Below are positions 47,432-56,054 of a DNA stretch of 64,000 nt, in pieces; the stretch's first letter is position 1, and each line of letters begins with the position of its first letter. The position numbers were made by a program, and so were the translations under genes. The stretch comes from Actinomycetota bacterium (GTDB lineage Bacteria; Actinomycetota; Nitriliruptoria; Nitriliruptorales; JAHWKO01). The stretch is taken from positions 124,001 through 188,000 of the forward strand of contig JAHWKW010000003.1 in NCBI GenBank assembly GCA_019347675.1, in the 5' to 3' direction. The notes below the pieces were generated by a model, which was not told the DNA's origin, did not search any database, and worked only from the letters and a program-made list of their open reading frames with translations.

Positions 47432-49342
47432 TCACATCGGGGGTGCGTCGATCCCGACCAGCTCGTAGACGACCTCGCCGTCGACCGTCTCGGCATCCAG
47501 AAGCCGCTCGATCAGCGCCTCCAACGCGTCGCGGTGGTTCTCGAGCGACTCGATCGCGTGCTTCTCGGCCTCGCGCATCAGGCGGGCCACCTCCTCGTCG
47601 ATCATCCGTTGGGTGGCCTCGGCGAACGGACGCTGCCGGAACGGCTGGCGGTCGCCGTTGTCGTCGCCGAGCCCGATCCCGGCGTCCTTTGAGTACCCCA
47701 CGGGCCCGAGCTTGTCCGACAGGCCGAAGTCGCGGACCATGCGGGCCGCCACCTCCGTCGCGTTGCGCAGGTCGTTCGCCGAACCGGTCGACGCCTCGCC
47801 GAGGACCAGCAGCTCGGCGGCGCGTCCCCCGACCCGGACCGCCAACGTGTCCAACAGGTAGCTCTCGATGTGCAGGCGGCGTTCGTCGACAGGCAGCTGT
47901 TCGGTTGCGCCCAGCGCCCGGCCGGTCGGCAGGATCGTGACCTTGGCGACCGGATCGGCGCGTTCGCTCAACGCCGCCACGATCGCGTGGCCCGACTCGT
48001 GCACCGCGACGCGGCGCTTCTCGTCATCGGTCAGAGCGCTGGACTCCTCGCGGCGACCGAGCATCACGCGGGTGCGGGCCTGGTCGAAGTCGTCCTGGGT
48101 GATGGTCTCGCGTTCGTCGCGGACTGCCGTGATGGCTGCCTCGTTGACGAGGTTCTCGAGTTCCGCGCCGCTGAACCCGGGGGTTGCGCGCGCGACCCGG
48201 TCGAGGTCGAGGTCGTCGGCGACGGGTTTGCCGCGGGTGTGCACCTCGAGGATGGCTCGGCGGTCATGGCGACGCGGGAGCGGGACCTGCAGCTGCCGGT
48301 CGAACCGGCCCGGGCGGAGCAGCGCCTGGTCGAGGAGCTGCGGGCGGTTGGTCGCGGCCATGACCACGACCTGCTCGGTCGGCTCGAAGCCGTCCATCTC
48401 GGCCAGGAGCTGGTTGAGGGTCTGCTCCTGTTCGTTGTTGGCCCCGATCGTCGCCGCACCGCCGCGCTTGCGACCGACCGAGTCCAGCTCATCGATGAAG
48501 ATGATCGACGGGGACAGCTTCCGCGCCTTCTCGAACAGGTCACGCACCCGCGAGGCACCGACACCCACCAGCATCTGCACGAAGCTGGAGCCCTCCACCG
48601 AGATGAACGGCACGTCGGCCTCGCCGGCGACCGCCCGCGCCAGCAGCGTCTTGCCGGTCCCGGGGGGGCCCACCATCAGGATGCCGCCGGGCCCGCGCGC
48701 GCCGGCGCGGTGGAAGCGTTCGGGCTCCGTGAGGTAGTCGATGATCTCACGGACCTCCTCCTTGACGCCCTCGTACCCGGCGACATCGTCGAAGACCGTG
48801 TCGGGACGTTCGGTCGTGATGATGTCGGCCTGCGACTCGCCGATGCCGCGCAGCTGCGACAGCTGGCCCCGGGCGCGGCGTCCGATCCAGATGAACAGCA
48901 GGATCAGCAGCAGGAACGGGGCCATGGCGATGGCGATCTCCCAGAACCCTCGCGTCGGCGCTTCCGCGTCGATCGTGACCTCGTGCTCGCGCAGCGTCTG
49001 CTCGAGCTGCTCGTTGGGCAGGGCGGTCGGGATCACGGTGGTGAACTGCGAGCCGTCCTCGAGCTCGCCCCGGACCTCCCCCTCGGGCATGATCGTGACC
49101 TGTTCGACCTGGCCCTGCTGGACACGGTCCAGGAACGCGGAGTAGTCCAGCTCTTCGCTTCGGGGCTCCGTGGACGCGACGCTGAGCACACCGAACCCGA
49201 CGATCGCGGCGGCGATCAGCACCCACCGCAGCCAGGGGGGCATCGACGGCACCGAAGGGCCGGCACTGCGGCGGCTGCGGTCGACGCGTTGCCCGCCCGT
49301 GCGTTCTCCAGGCAGGTGCGGGGAGGATCGGTGGGGACTCAC
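47432..49342 (-). CDS. ftsH: ATP-dependent zinc metalloprotease FtsH
   Basis: 636 residues. Two membrane helices (WLRWVLIAAAIVGFGVLSV and MAPFLLLILLFIWIG) flank an extracytoplasmic domain. The AAA+ domain has GPPGTGKTLLARAVAGEA, IIFIDELDSVGRKRG and the arginine-finger region LLRPGRFDRQL. The protease has HESGHAIVA (HExxH). It degrades damaged or regulatory membrane proteins. GTG 49342 fits a leaderless promoter. It sits between the MoxR-like and VWA genes, an unusual placement. Confidence 0.96.
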   Translation of the reverse strand: MSPHRSSPHLPGERTGGQRVDRSRRSAGPSVPSMPPWLRWVLIAAAIVGFGVLSVASTEPRSEELDYSAFLDRVQQGQVEQVTIMPEGEVRGELEDGSQFTTVIPTALPNEQLEQTLREHEVTIDAEAPTRGFWEIAIAMAPFLLLILLFIWIGRRARGQLSQLRGIGESQADIITTERPDTVFDDVAGYEGVKEEVREIIDYLTEPERFHRAGARGPGGILMVGPPGTGKTLLARAVAGEADVPFISVEGSSFVQMLVGVGASRVRDLFEKARKLSPSIIFIDELDSVGRKRGGAATIGANNEQEQTLNQLLAEMDGFEPTEQVVVMAATNRPQLLDQALLRPGRFDRQLQVPLPRRHDRRAILEVHTRGKPVADDLDLDRVARATPGFSGAELENLVNEAAITAVRDERETITQDDFDQARTRVMLGRREESSALTDDEKRRVAVHESGHAIVAALSERADPVAKVTILPTGRALGATEQLPVDERRLHIESYLLDTLAVRVGGRAAELLVLGEASTGSANDLRNATEVAARMVRDFGLSDKLGPVGYSKDAGIGLGDDNGDRQPFRQRPFAEATQRMIDEEVARLMREAEKHAIESLENHRDALEALIERLLDAETVDGEVVYELVGIDAPPM

Positions 49343-49348
49343 GACCCA

Positions 49349-49354
49349 AGGGTA
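49349..49354 (-). promoter_or_regulatory. candidate -10 box for a leaderless ftsH mRNA
   Basis: TACCCT on the minus strand ends 6 bases before the GTG at 49342. Confidence 0.45.
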
Positions 49355-49393
49355 ACGACGGCCGACTCGGCCACTGGACCGTTCGACCGTGCG

Positions 49394-50797
49394 TCAGACG
49401 CCCCGGAAGCGGTCCACGCCGGGCGCGGCCTCGTCCTTGTTCAGCCGCTTGGACAGGTGCAGCCCCTCGAGCGCGAACTCGACCACGCTCGCCGCCGCCG
49501 CGGGGCTCTCGGCGGGGACGTCCAGCTCCTCCATCAGTCGCGCCAGCCCCGGTATCTCGTCGCCGAACTGACCGAGCAGGTCCGCCCCGGCCATCGCGTC
49601 GTGCGTCTCGACCGAAACGCCGCGGTCGAAATGGGCCAGCAGCGGGCGCAGGTCATGGCGGCCGAGGTAGCGGCGCCACACGGTCAGGACCGCCTGCCGC
49701 AGCAGCCGCGCCACGATCTGCTCCTCACGACCTTCCTCGAGGGTGTCGAACTCGATCCGGCCGAGCGCGGCGGGGACCACCGGCCACAGGTCCACGACCC
49801 GGGGCACGGCCTGCGGCTCGCCGGTGCGTAGCGCCCGGCGCACCGCCCCGGCCACCAGCGTCTCGCGCGCCCCGATCGTGTACCGCACCGAGACACCCGA
49901 CCGGTGGTTGACCTGGTTGCTGCCGCGCAGTTGCCGGGTCAGCTCCGCCAGGACCTCCTCCAGGAAGGACGGGACCCGCACGTCGGCGCCGGGCGGTGGC
50001 GGGGCGGCCTCCTGGCGAGCGATCGCGATCTCGTCGTCGACGGTCCGCGGGTAGTGGGTGCGCAGCTGTGTGCCGAAGCGATCCTTGAGCGGAGAGATGA
50101 TGCGGCCACGGTTGGTGTAGTCGTCGGGGTTGGCGGTGGCGACCAGGACGACGTCCAGCGGCAGGCGGATCTTGTATCCGCGGATCTGCACGTCGCGTTC
50201 CTCGAGGACGTTGAGGAGCCCGACCTGGATGCGCTCGGGCAGGTCCGGGAGCTCGTTGAGCGCGAAGATGCCGCGGTTGGTCCGCGGAAGCAGGCCGTAG
50301 TGGATGGTGCGTTCGTCGCCGAGGTAGCGGCCCTCGGCGACCCGGATCGGGTCGACGTCACCGATCAGGTCGCCGACCGACGTGTCGGGCGTGGCCAGCT
50401 TCTCGCTGAAGCGTCGGTCACGCGCGACCCACTCGACCGGGAGGTCGTCGCCGTGCTCGGCGGTCAGGTCACGGCAGCGGGCGCAGATCGGGTGGTAGGG
50501 GTGGCAGTTGACCTCACAGCCGGCGGCGACCGGGGCCGTCTCATCGAGCAGGTCCGCGAGCCGCCGCACGATGCGGGACTTGGCCTGTCCCCGCTCGCCG
50601 AGCAGGATCAGGTCGTGGCCGGCGAGGATCCCGCGTTCGAGGTCGGGAACCACCGTGGCGTCGAACCCCACCACGTCCGGCAAGAGAGGGTCACCCGACC
50701 GCAGCCGCGCGATGAGGTTGGCGCGGAGCTCCTGTTTGACCGTGCGGTCGGGGTAACCAGCGCCGCGGAGTCCGCCGAGGGTTCTGGGAGCGTCCAT
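49394..50797 (-). CDS. MoxR/magnesium-chelatase-like AAA+ ATPase
   Basis: 467 residues. LILLGERGQAKSRIVRRLADL is a variant Walker A loop. An insert with CEVNCHPYHPICARC contains four Cys and two His and may bind zinc. The Walker B-like FALNELPDLPERIQVGLLN, VVLVATANPDDYTNRGRI and RFGTQLRTHYP follow. The family acts as a chaperone-like motor together with a VWA protein. The natural partner is the VWA protein at 45258-47186, with ftsH between them. ATG 50797 fits a leaderless promoter. Confidence 0.88.
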   Translation of the reverse strand: MDAPRTLGGLRGAGYPDRTVKQELRANLIARLRSGDPLLPDVVGFDATVVPDLERGILAGHDLILLGERGQAKSRIVRRLADLLDETAPVAAGCEVNCHPYHPICARCRDLTAEHGDDLPVEWVARDRRFSEKLATPDTSVGDLIGDVDPIRVAEGRYLGDERTIHYGLLPRTNRGIFALNELPDLPERIQVGLLNVLEERDVQIRGYKIRLPLDVVLVATANPDDYTNRGRIISPLKDRFGTQLRTHYPRTVDDEIAIARQEAAPPPPGADVRVPSFLEEVLAELTRQLRGSNQVNHRSGVSVRYTIGARETLVAGAVRRALRTGEPQAVPRVVDLWPVVPAALGRIEFDTLEEGREEQIVARLLRQAVLTVWRRYLGRHDLRPLLAHFDRGVSVETHDAMAGADLLGQFGDEIPGLARLMEELDVPAESPAAAASVVEFALEGLHLSKRLNKDEAAPGVDRFRGV

Positions 50798-50803
50798 GCC
50801 CGC

Positions 50804-50809
50804 AATCTA
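50804..50809 (-). promoter_or_regulatory. candidate -10 box for a leaderless MoxR-like ATPase mRNA
   Basis: TAGATT on the minus strand ends 6 bases before ATG 50797. The first unit of the 33-bp repeats begins 8 bases further upstream, over the -35 region. Confidence 0.45.
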
Positions 50810-50816
50810 GACCGTG

Positions 50817-50916
50817 ACAACCGGTGGTCGTGGTCCTTGATCTGGCGTCACAACCGGTGGTCGTGGTCCTTAGATCTGGCGTCACAACCGGTGGTCGTGG
50901 TCCCTGCTGGGACGGC
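50817..50916. repeat. 33-34-bp tandem repeats with ACCGGT dyads upstream of the MoxR-like gene
   Basis: Units begin at 50817, 50850 and 50884, sharing ACAACCGGTGGTCGTGGTCC; the third is partial. Each contains the palindrome ACCGGT. They cover the region expected to hold the -35 box of the ATPase promoter and reach toward the stop of the upstream metalloprotease gene. They could be operators for a dimeric regulator or a neutral duplication. Confidence 0.8.
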
Positions 50917-50950
50917 TCGGCCCACGATGTGGCGACTGGCACCGGTGCGG

Positions 50951-52609
50951 TCACTCGGGGTGGACCGGGACGTCGGTCGCTCCGGGACCGCCCGTTGCGA
51001 TGTTGTCGCGTGCGCGGTCGCGTTCGAACGGCAGCGGCCACACGTTGCTGGTGCACGCCCCCGTGTCGATCGACTGCTGATCCATCACCGGGGCGCGGTC
51101 GCCGGGGTCCTGGTGCGCGGCGCACGCGAAGTGGTCGAGGTTCAGCCAGTGACCGACCTCGTGCAGGACGACGTAGTGGCGGTAGTCGTCGAGGCTGCGG
51201 TCGGCATAGGTCGCGGTGGCGCTGCGCCAGCGGTCGTCGTTGATGTAGACGTCGTCGCCGACCCGGCAGCTCCAGTCGGCGCTGCAACCGGGACTGGCCG
51301 CGGCGACGTCCTGTGGGGATGCCAGCCACAGGTGGAAGCTGGCGGGTTCACCCTGCGGGACGCGCGTGTAGCGGAAGTCGTTGTCGAGTGCCCAGCCGCG
51401 CTGGTCGACCAGGGTCCAGTCCGCGTGCTCGGCGAAGAACCCCGGATCGCCGTGAACGGGACCGTGCTGGTCCCTGACGCCGACCGTGTACCGCAACGTC
51501 TGGATCGGCGGGAAGGCGGCCTCCGCCACGCGGAACAGGACCCGGTCGGTGACGGCGGCCGGGCCGCCCAGGGCACGCACCTCCTGGATCGTGTCGGCCC
51601 GGTCCACGATCCACTGCAGCAGGTCGTAGCTCACGCTGTCGGGCCCGCGGGTCAGCAGGATCGGCGCGCCGAGGACGCCGCCGTGGGAGGCGGCGGCCAG
51701 CGCGTCCGGGAACGTGTCGCCACGGCTGAGCAGGATCCGCTCGGCGGTGAAGCCCAGGTGCTGCTCGAGGTAGGTCGCGATCAGCTGCGCGGTGTCGCTG
51801 CGATCGCGTCCACCGAGCCGGTTGGTGTCGATGCCCAGCTCGCGGATGCGCGCAGCGACCTGCTCGGACAGGACCGCCTCGCCGCCGACGAGGACGGCCA
51901 ACTCGGCGCCCACGTCCCGCAGCGCCGCAGCGGCCGCCGGGTGCAGGTCGTCGGTGGTCGACAGCAGGATCGGGTTGCGGTTGGCGTACGCGCCGGGACC
52001 GACCGTCAGGGCATCGGGGAAGTCAGCGCCGTAGGCGACGAACACCGTCCGCTGGTCGTGGATCGTCCCCACGCCGTGGCGGTCGGCGAGCTGGCGCGCG
52101 ATGTCGGCTGCGGTCTCGTAGCGCGTCTGGCCGGCGACGCGCTCTGTCCGGTAGCCGCCCTCGCGCAGCTGCGCCCCGACCGCAGCGCCGATCGCGTCAC
52201 TCCCACCGAGGATGGTGACCCGCTGTACCCCGAGGTCGCGGAGCACCTGCCCGGTGCGTTCAGGCAGATGGTCGCGCCAGCTGAGCACGACGGGCGCCCC
52301 GATCCCCCCCGCCAGCGACGACCCGGCCAACGCATCGGGGAAGTCGTTCGCGGAGGCCAGCACCGCACTGGTCGCGCCGCCGGTGAAGGTCCGCTGTGCG
52401 ATCGCGGCTGCGGTGTCGATGCGGTCGGCGCCGGCGATCCGGTCGGTGGACTCGCGGCCGTGAACGGCTGCTGCCGGGACCGCGAAGGCCAGCGTCGCGA
52501 CGGCGGCGAGCAGGACGATCAGGTGACGTCGGACGATGCAACCTCCCTCGGACGATGCAACCTCCCGGGTGTGGCCCCGACGGTGGCCGCAGCGCGACGT
52601 CGTGCCCAC
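50951..52609 (-). CDS. secreted CWB2 protein with C-terminal DUF3152-like metalloprotease domain
   Basis: About 552 residues from GTG 52609. A signal peptide (RRHLIVLLAAVATLAFAVPA) is followed by three CWB2 modules with ANDFPDALAGSSLAGG, TILGGSDAIGAAV and GDTFPDALAAASHGG. The C-terminal 180 residues resemble DUF3152, with the zinc motif HEVGHWLNLDH (HExxHxxxxxH) and VMDQQ (a Met-turn-like segment). The protein is probably a wall-bound protease. The start is unclear: the strong SD GGGAGG at 52547-52542 is followed only by an in-frame ATC (52537-52535), and the nearest conventional in-frame starts are GTG 52609 and TTG 52648. Confidence 0.82.
   Translation of the reverse strand: MGTTSRCGHRRGHTREVASSEGGCIVRRHLIVLLAAVATLAFAVPAAAVHGRESTDRIAGADRIDTAAAIAQRTFTGGATSAVLASANDFPDALAGSSLAGGIGAPVVLSWRDHLPERTGQVLRDLGVQRVTILGGSDAIGAAVGAQLREGGYRTERVAGQTRYETAADIARQLADRHGVGTIHDQRTVFVAYGADFPDALTVGPGAYANRNPILLSTTDDLHPAAAAALRDVGAELAVLVGGEAVLSEQVAARIRELGIDTNRLGGRDRSDTAQLIATYLEQHLGFTAERILLSRGDTFPDALAAASHGGVLGAPILLTRGPDSVSYDLLQWIVDRADTIQEVRALGGPAAVTDRVLFRVAEAAFPPIQTLRYTVGVRDQHGPVHGDPGFFAEHADWTLVDQRGWALDNDFRYTRVPQGEPASFHLWLASPQDVAAASPGCSADWSCRVGDDVYINDDRWRSATATYADRSLDDYRHYVVLHEVGHWLNLDHFACAAHQDPGDRAPVMDQQSIDTGACTSNVWPLPFERDRARDNIATGGPGATDVPVHPE
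52529..52566. repeat. 19-bp tandem duplication at the SD of the CWB2 metalloprotease gene
   Basis: TCGGACGATGCAACCTCCC is present twice in direct succession, giving two GGGAGG sites on the coding strand. Since 19 is not a multiple of three, the copies put the upstream sequence in different frames. Confidence 0.85.
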
Positions 52610-52651
52610 CGTCGGCCCCGTCCGGACGTCGACGGCGGAAAGCGCCAACTC

Positions 52652-53665
52652 CTAGCCGCCGGGTGGCCCGTGCACCGACCCTTGCCCGGCGTCGCGGAAG
52701 GTCCCGCCGGCGACAGGGGCGTACTCCCAGTCGTATCCGTCGCGCCGCAGCGTGAGAACGATCACCCCGTATGTGGCGTCGCTGGCCGCCTCCGACCCCG
52801 CCCGCCGCGGCTGGCGGAGTCGGTACAGGCTCCGCCCGCCGGTCCCGACCACGAACTGGCGGATCCCGTGGCTGGTGTCCAGGAGTCCGCGGGGGTCCAG
52901 CGGGGCGTAGCGCTCGTACAGGTGGTCGTGGCCCGCCAGGACGATCTCGGCGCCGTGCTCGTACAGGGCGGTCCAGAACGCAGCGGTCGCGTCGCTGTCG
53001 CCGTGCGGGCCCGAGCTGAAGCGCGCATGGTGCCAGTACGCCACGACGTGACGGTCGGCGTTGGCGGCGAGGTCTCCACGTAGCCAGCGTTCCTGCGCGG
53101 ATCCGGGTCCGCAACCACCCACCGCGCCGCAGTTGCTGTTGAGGACGATCGCGTGCCAGTGCGGGCCGAGGTCGTAGCTGTAGTACCCGGCGCCCCGCGG
53201 GCCGGCGGCGGTACCGAAGTAGTCGAAGTACGCGGTGGCGGAGTCGGTGCCGTAGTCGTGGTTGCCGGGGGCGGGGCGCGTGCGGTGACGGTGGCGACCC
53301 CAGGACGGGTCGTAGCAGCGGGCGAACTCGGTGGCGGTTCCCCGGTCGTAGACGTTGTCACCGAACGTGGCGACGGTGCCGTCGATCTCGTCGAGAAGCG
53401 CCGCGGTCGCCTCGTCGCCGGAGCTCTCACACGAGGCGATGTCCCCGGCGCCGACCAGGACCGCCGGGCGTTGTCGGGGCTCGCTGGCCGCGGTGGGCTC
53501 GGTGGTCACCGCCCCGCCTGGCTCTGAGGCGTCGATGCGACCACCGGCGGTGTCGGACGTGGCGGTCGGCGGATCGCTGACTGGCCCGCGGGTGCATCCG
53601 ACCATCCCGAGCACACCGGCCACCGTGATGGCGGCACCCAGCCGCATCCTGTGGTGGACACCCAT
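52652..53665 (-). CDS. lipoprotein calcineurin-like metallophosphoesterase
   Basis: 337 residues. ITVAGVLGMVGC is a lipobox. The phosphoesterase blocks are VLVGAGDIASC, TFGDNVYDRG, PAPGNHDYG, VVAYWHHARF and IVLAGHDHLYERY, which supply the two-metal site. It resembles purple-acid-phosphatase-like enzymes and probably hydrolyses a phosphate ester outside the membrane. ATG 53665 fits a leaderless -10 box, so it may be expressed apart from the cassette upstream. Confidence 0.88.
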   Translation of the reverse strand: MGVHHRMRLGAAITVAGVLGMVGCTRGPVSDPPTATSDTAGGRIDASEPGGAVTTEPTAASEPRQRPAVLVGAGDIASCESSGDEATAALLDEIDGTVATFGDNVYDRGTATEFARCYDPSWGRHRHRTRPAPGNHDYGTDSATAYFDYFGTAAGPRGAGYYSYDLGPHWHAIVLNSNCGAVGGCGPGSAQERWLRGDLAANADRHVVAYWHHARFSSGPHGDSDATAAFWTALYEHGAEIVLAGHDHLYERYAPLDPRGLLDTSHGIRQFVVGTGGRSLYRLRQPRRAGSEAASDATYGVIVLTLRRDGYDWEYAPVAGGTFRDAGQGSVHGPPGG

Positions 53666-53673
53666 CCCGAGCG

Positions 53674-53679
53674 ACGCTA
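53674..53679 (-). promoter_or_regulatory. candidate -10 box for a leaderless metallophosphoesterase mRNA
   Basis: TAGCGT on the minus strand ends 8 bases before ATG 53665. It lies across the stop of the upstream gene, whose TGA is at 53677-53679. Confidence 0.4.
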
Positions 53680-54603
53680 CCGGCCGCTGGAGCCGGTCAT
53701 CGGCACGTTCAGGTCGACCAGCTCGTACCGCAGCGGGCACATGCGGCCGGCCGCGCGGCAGGTCAGGCGCCACGCCTCCGGGTCGGGACGCGCCCGCACC
53801 GTGGCGGCCACGCGTCGCCCGTCGATCGTGGCGAAGGTGATCTCGTGCAGGTCTCCGTCGACGCGACCTCGGCCGATCGCGCGGAGCGCACCGACCGCGG
53901 TCAGCCCCAGCCTGTCCCGGATGAAGGTCTCGGCTGCCTGAACCGCGAACGGATAGCAGCTGCGGCCCCGGTAGTGGGCCAGATCGATCGTGCCGGCCTC
54001 GTACCGCTCGATCACCTCGGGGGCGTCCGTGGGGCTGACCCACCCGAAGTACAGGCCCTCGGGGAGGATCACGAGGTTGCCGGCGAAGCGGTCACCGCCG
54101 ATGTGTGAGCACTCCCAGGTCTCGGCCGGTCGCGCGACGCTGAGCGCCGCCGCGAGCGGCCGGCCGAACTCGGCGCAGCACGGGTCGTGGGCGCCGTTGG
54201 TGCACACAAGGTACGGACCGCGGCTGACCGCCCGGCCTCCGACCGACCGACCCGCCGCCAGCGGGGAGAGATCGTGGTCGAGCAGCCCCGCGGCATCGTC
54301 GAAGGTCAGCTGCTCCACCCAGCAGGCACGGGGCGTGGAGTGCGCGACGAAGCAGGTGACCGCGGCACCGTCGTCGGCGGCGCGACCGTGGCGACGGATC
54401 ACGATCAGGCGGGCGTCGACCTGCCGTGCACGGCGCCGCAGCTCTCCGCCGATCGCCGGCTGCAGCCGGCTGTCGATGACAGCGTCGTGTCCCCAGGCTC
54501 CCGGCTGCTCGAGCGCGATCCAGCGGCGGATGCGCGAGGCCGTGGCCAGCAGCGGTTCCGCACGGGTCCGTGCCGCCCGCGAGCAGGAGAACCGCTCACT
54601 CAC
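53677..54603 (-). CDS. sucrase/ferredoxin-like (thioredoxin-like [2Fe-2S]) family protein
   Basis: 308 residues. The C-terminal half has VCTNGAHDPCCAEFG, then ECSHIGGDRFAGNLVILPEG: the Cys-x-Cys-C and CSHxGGxRFAxN blocks of the sucrase/ferredoxin-like family, which adopts a thioredoxin-like [2Fe-2S] ferredoxin fold. It is a candidate electron donor. Its GTG overlaps the end of the cupin gene by eight bases, so the two proteins are made together. The likely partner is that Fe(II) oxygenase; this is inference from position. Confidence 0.83.
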   Translation of the reverse strand: MSERFSCSRAARTRAEPLLATASRIRRWIALEQPGAWGHDAVIDSRLQPAIGGELRRRARQVDARLIVIRRHGRAADDGAAVTCFVAHSTPRACWVEQLTFDDAAGLLDHDLSPLAAGRSVGGRAVSRGPYLVCTNGAHDPCCAEFGRPLAAALSVARPAETWECSHIGGDRFAGNLVILPEGLYFGWVSPTDAPEVIERYEAGTIDLAHYRGRSCYPFAVQAAETFIRDRLGLTAVGALRAIGRGRVDGDLHEITFATIDGRRVAATVRARPDPEAWRLTCRAAGRMCPLRYELVDLNVPMTGSSGR

Positions 54604-55798
54604 CGCCGGCCACGAGCAGACCCTCGCGGATCAGCCGCCGCACCAGCACAACGCGGCTGTCTTCGTCCAGCTCCGTCAGGTCGCCGACACGGAGTCCCTG
54701 GGCGCTCAGCAGTCGGCCGATCACCGGCTCGAGTTCCGCCGGGAGCGTGAGGCGCCGGTCGCCGAGTTGCAGGTGGGCTCGCCCGTCGCGGACGTCGAGG
54801 TGGGCCACGGCACCGTCGCGGCGGCTGACGCGGCTGTCCTGGTCGAGGGCGTCGAGGTCGAGCAGCTGGCGTAGCTGCCCATCGAGGACCGGTGGCCGCG
54901 ACGCCCAGAAGCGGTCCGCCAGCCGCGCGGCGAGCTTCCCGCCGTCGCGCTCCTCGATCCAGGTCGCGAGCTCCTTCAGCCGGGCGGAGACCGTCCCGGC
55001 GAACCCGGCCGGATCGGTGGCGTACCCGGCGGGGAGCGCCTGACGGAAGCGGACCTCGTCGGCCGCGTCGGTGACCACCTGGGTGAACAGGTCGTGCCAG
55101 GTGACGCTCCGGATGCCGAGCGTCAGGTGCAGCGACGCGGTGTCGACCGTCCGCGCCGCGTGCAGCATGCCCCGCGGGACGTACAGGCAGTCGCCAGGCG
55201 CGAGTTCGACGTCCAGGACCGGCTCGCCGGGATCACCGAGTGACGGATCCCAGCGCTGTGATGCCACGGGATCGTCGACGACGGGCGCGTAGGTCACCCA
55301 GTGTTTCCGGCCGAACGTCTGCATGGCGAAGACGTCGTGGATGTCGTGGTGGACGTTCAGGCCGGTGGCGACCGGCGGTGTGAGGTAGGCGTTGGCCTGC
55401 ACGGGCTGGGTGAGGAACGCCTCCAGCTCGCGGCAGAAGCGGGTGACCGGCTCCCAGTAGCGGTGCAGGCCCTGCAGCACGATCGTCGCGCCCTCGTCGA
55501 ACAGCTTCAGGACGCGTCCGATGTCGGGCAGGTCGGTCAGCCGCTGACCGCCCAGCGTGCCGCTCCGCGTGTAGCTGGCGCGTGGGAGCGTGTTGCCTGC
55601 CCGCACCAGGCGGAACGCCGGCGGCCGCGGCGACATCGTGGCGAGGATCCGGTCGACGTCGTCGAACGACAGCAGATCCGCGAAGTCGTCATCGCCGCGG
55701 CGCCGGTGCAGGTGCGCGGAGCACTGCCAGGCCTCCCGGAGGAAGCGGTCGGCGTCCCCGACGCAGCGACGCAGGCTGCGCGGGACCCCGGATGGCAC
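54596..55798 (-). CDS. JmjC-type cupin (ROXA/MINA-like) Fe(II)/2-oxoglutarate oxygenase
   Basis: 400 residues. The cupin core has GLNVHHDIHDVFAMQTFGRK (H-x-D iron site and nearby 2-oxoglutarate Lys) and LYVPRGMLHAARTVDTASLH (distal His). This is followed by a helical dimerisation/winged-helix-like region, as in bacterial RoxA ribosomal oxygenases. Such enzymes hydroxylate side chains of proteins or peptides. The gene begins five bases after a short Asp/Ala-rich peptide gene, which makes that peptide a candidate substrate. A ribosomal-protein substrate remains possible. Confidence 0.85.
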   Translation of the reverse strand: MPSGVPRSLRRCVGDADRFLREAWQCSAHLHRRRGDDDFADLLSFDDVDRILATMSPRPPAFRLVRAGNTLPRASYTRSGTLGGQRLTDLPDIGRVLKLFDEGATIVLQGLHRYWEPVTRFCRELEAFLTQPVQANAYLTPPVATGLNVHHDIHDVFAMQTFGRKHWVTYAPVVDDPVASQRWDPSLGDPGEPVLDVELAPGDCLYVPRGMLHAARTVDTASLHLTLGIRSVTWHDLFTQVVTDAADEVRFRQALPAGYATDPAGFAGTVSARLKELATWIEERDGGKLAARLADRFWASRPPVLDGQLRQLLDLDALDQDSRVSRRDGAVAHLDVRDGRAHLQLGDRRLTLPAELEPVIGRLLSAQGLRVGDLTELDEDSRVVLVRRLIREGLLVAGGE

Positions 55799-55803
55799 CG
55801 GGC

Positions 55804-56025
55804 TCAGGCGTCCTCTCCGTCGGCGTCGGCGGCGTCGGCCGCGTCGGCGGCGTCACTGTCGGCGGCGTCGGTGGCGTCACTGTCGTCGGCGTCGCTGTCG
55901 GCTGCGTCACCGTCGGTGGCGTCCGCCGCGTCACCGTCGGCAGCGTCGCCCTGAGCCCGCGGCGGCGATGCGGCGGTGAAGGCGGTGTCGATGTCCTCGT
56001 CGGTCACGCGCAGCTTGGTGGTCAT
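55804..56025 (-). CDS. Asp/Ala-rich 73-aa peptide, possible modified-peptide precursor
   Basis: ATG 56025 is preceded by AGAGGGG at six bases, a strong SD. The first 16 residues (TTKLRVTDEDIDTAF after Met) are leader-like and of mixed composition. From about residue 25 the sequence is almost only Asp, Ala, Ser, Thr and Gly in DAAD-type repeats, net charge strongly negative, no Cys or aromatic residues. It is directly upstream of the JmjC oxygenase. It could be the substrate of Asp hydroxylation, or an acidic tail-like protein. No known family was recognised. Confidence 0.72.
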   Translation of the reverse strand: MTTKLRVTDEDIDTAFTAASPPRAQGDAADGDAADATDGDAADSDADDSDATDAADSDAADAADAADADGEDA

Positions 56026-56054
56026 GCGATCCCCTCTCGTTGTCCGACGCCGGC

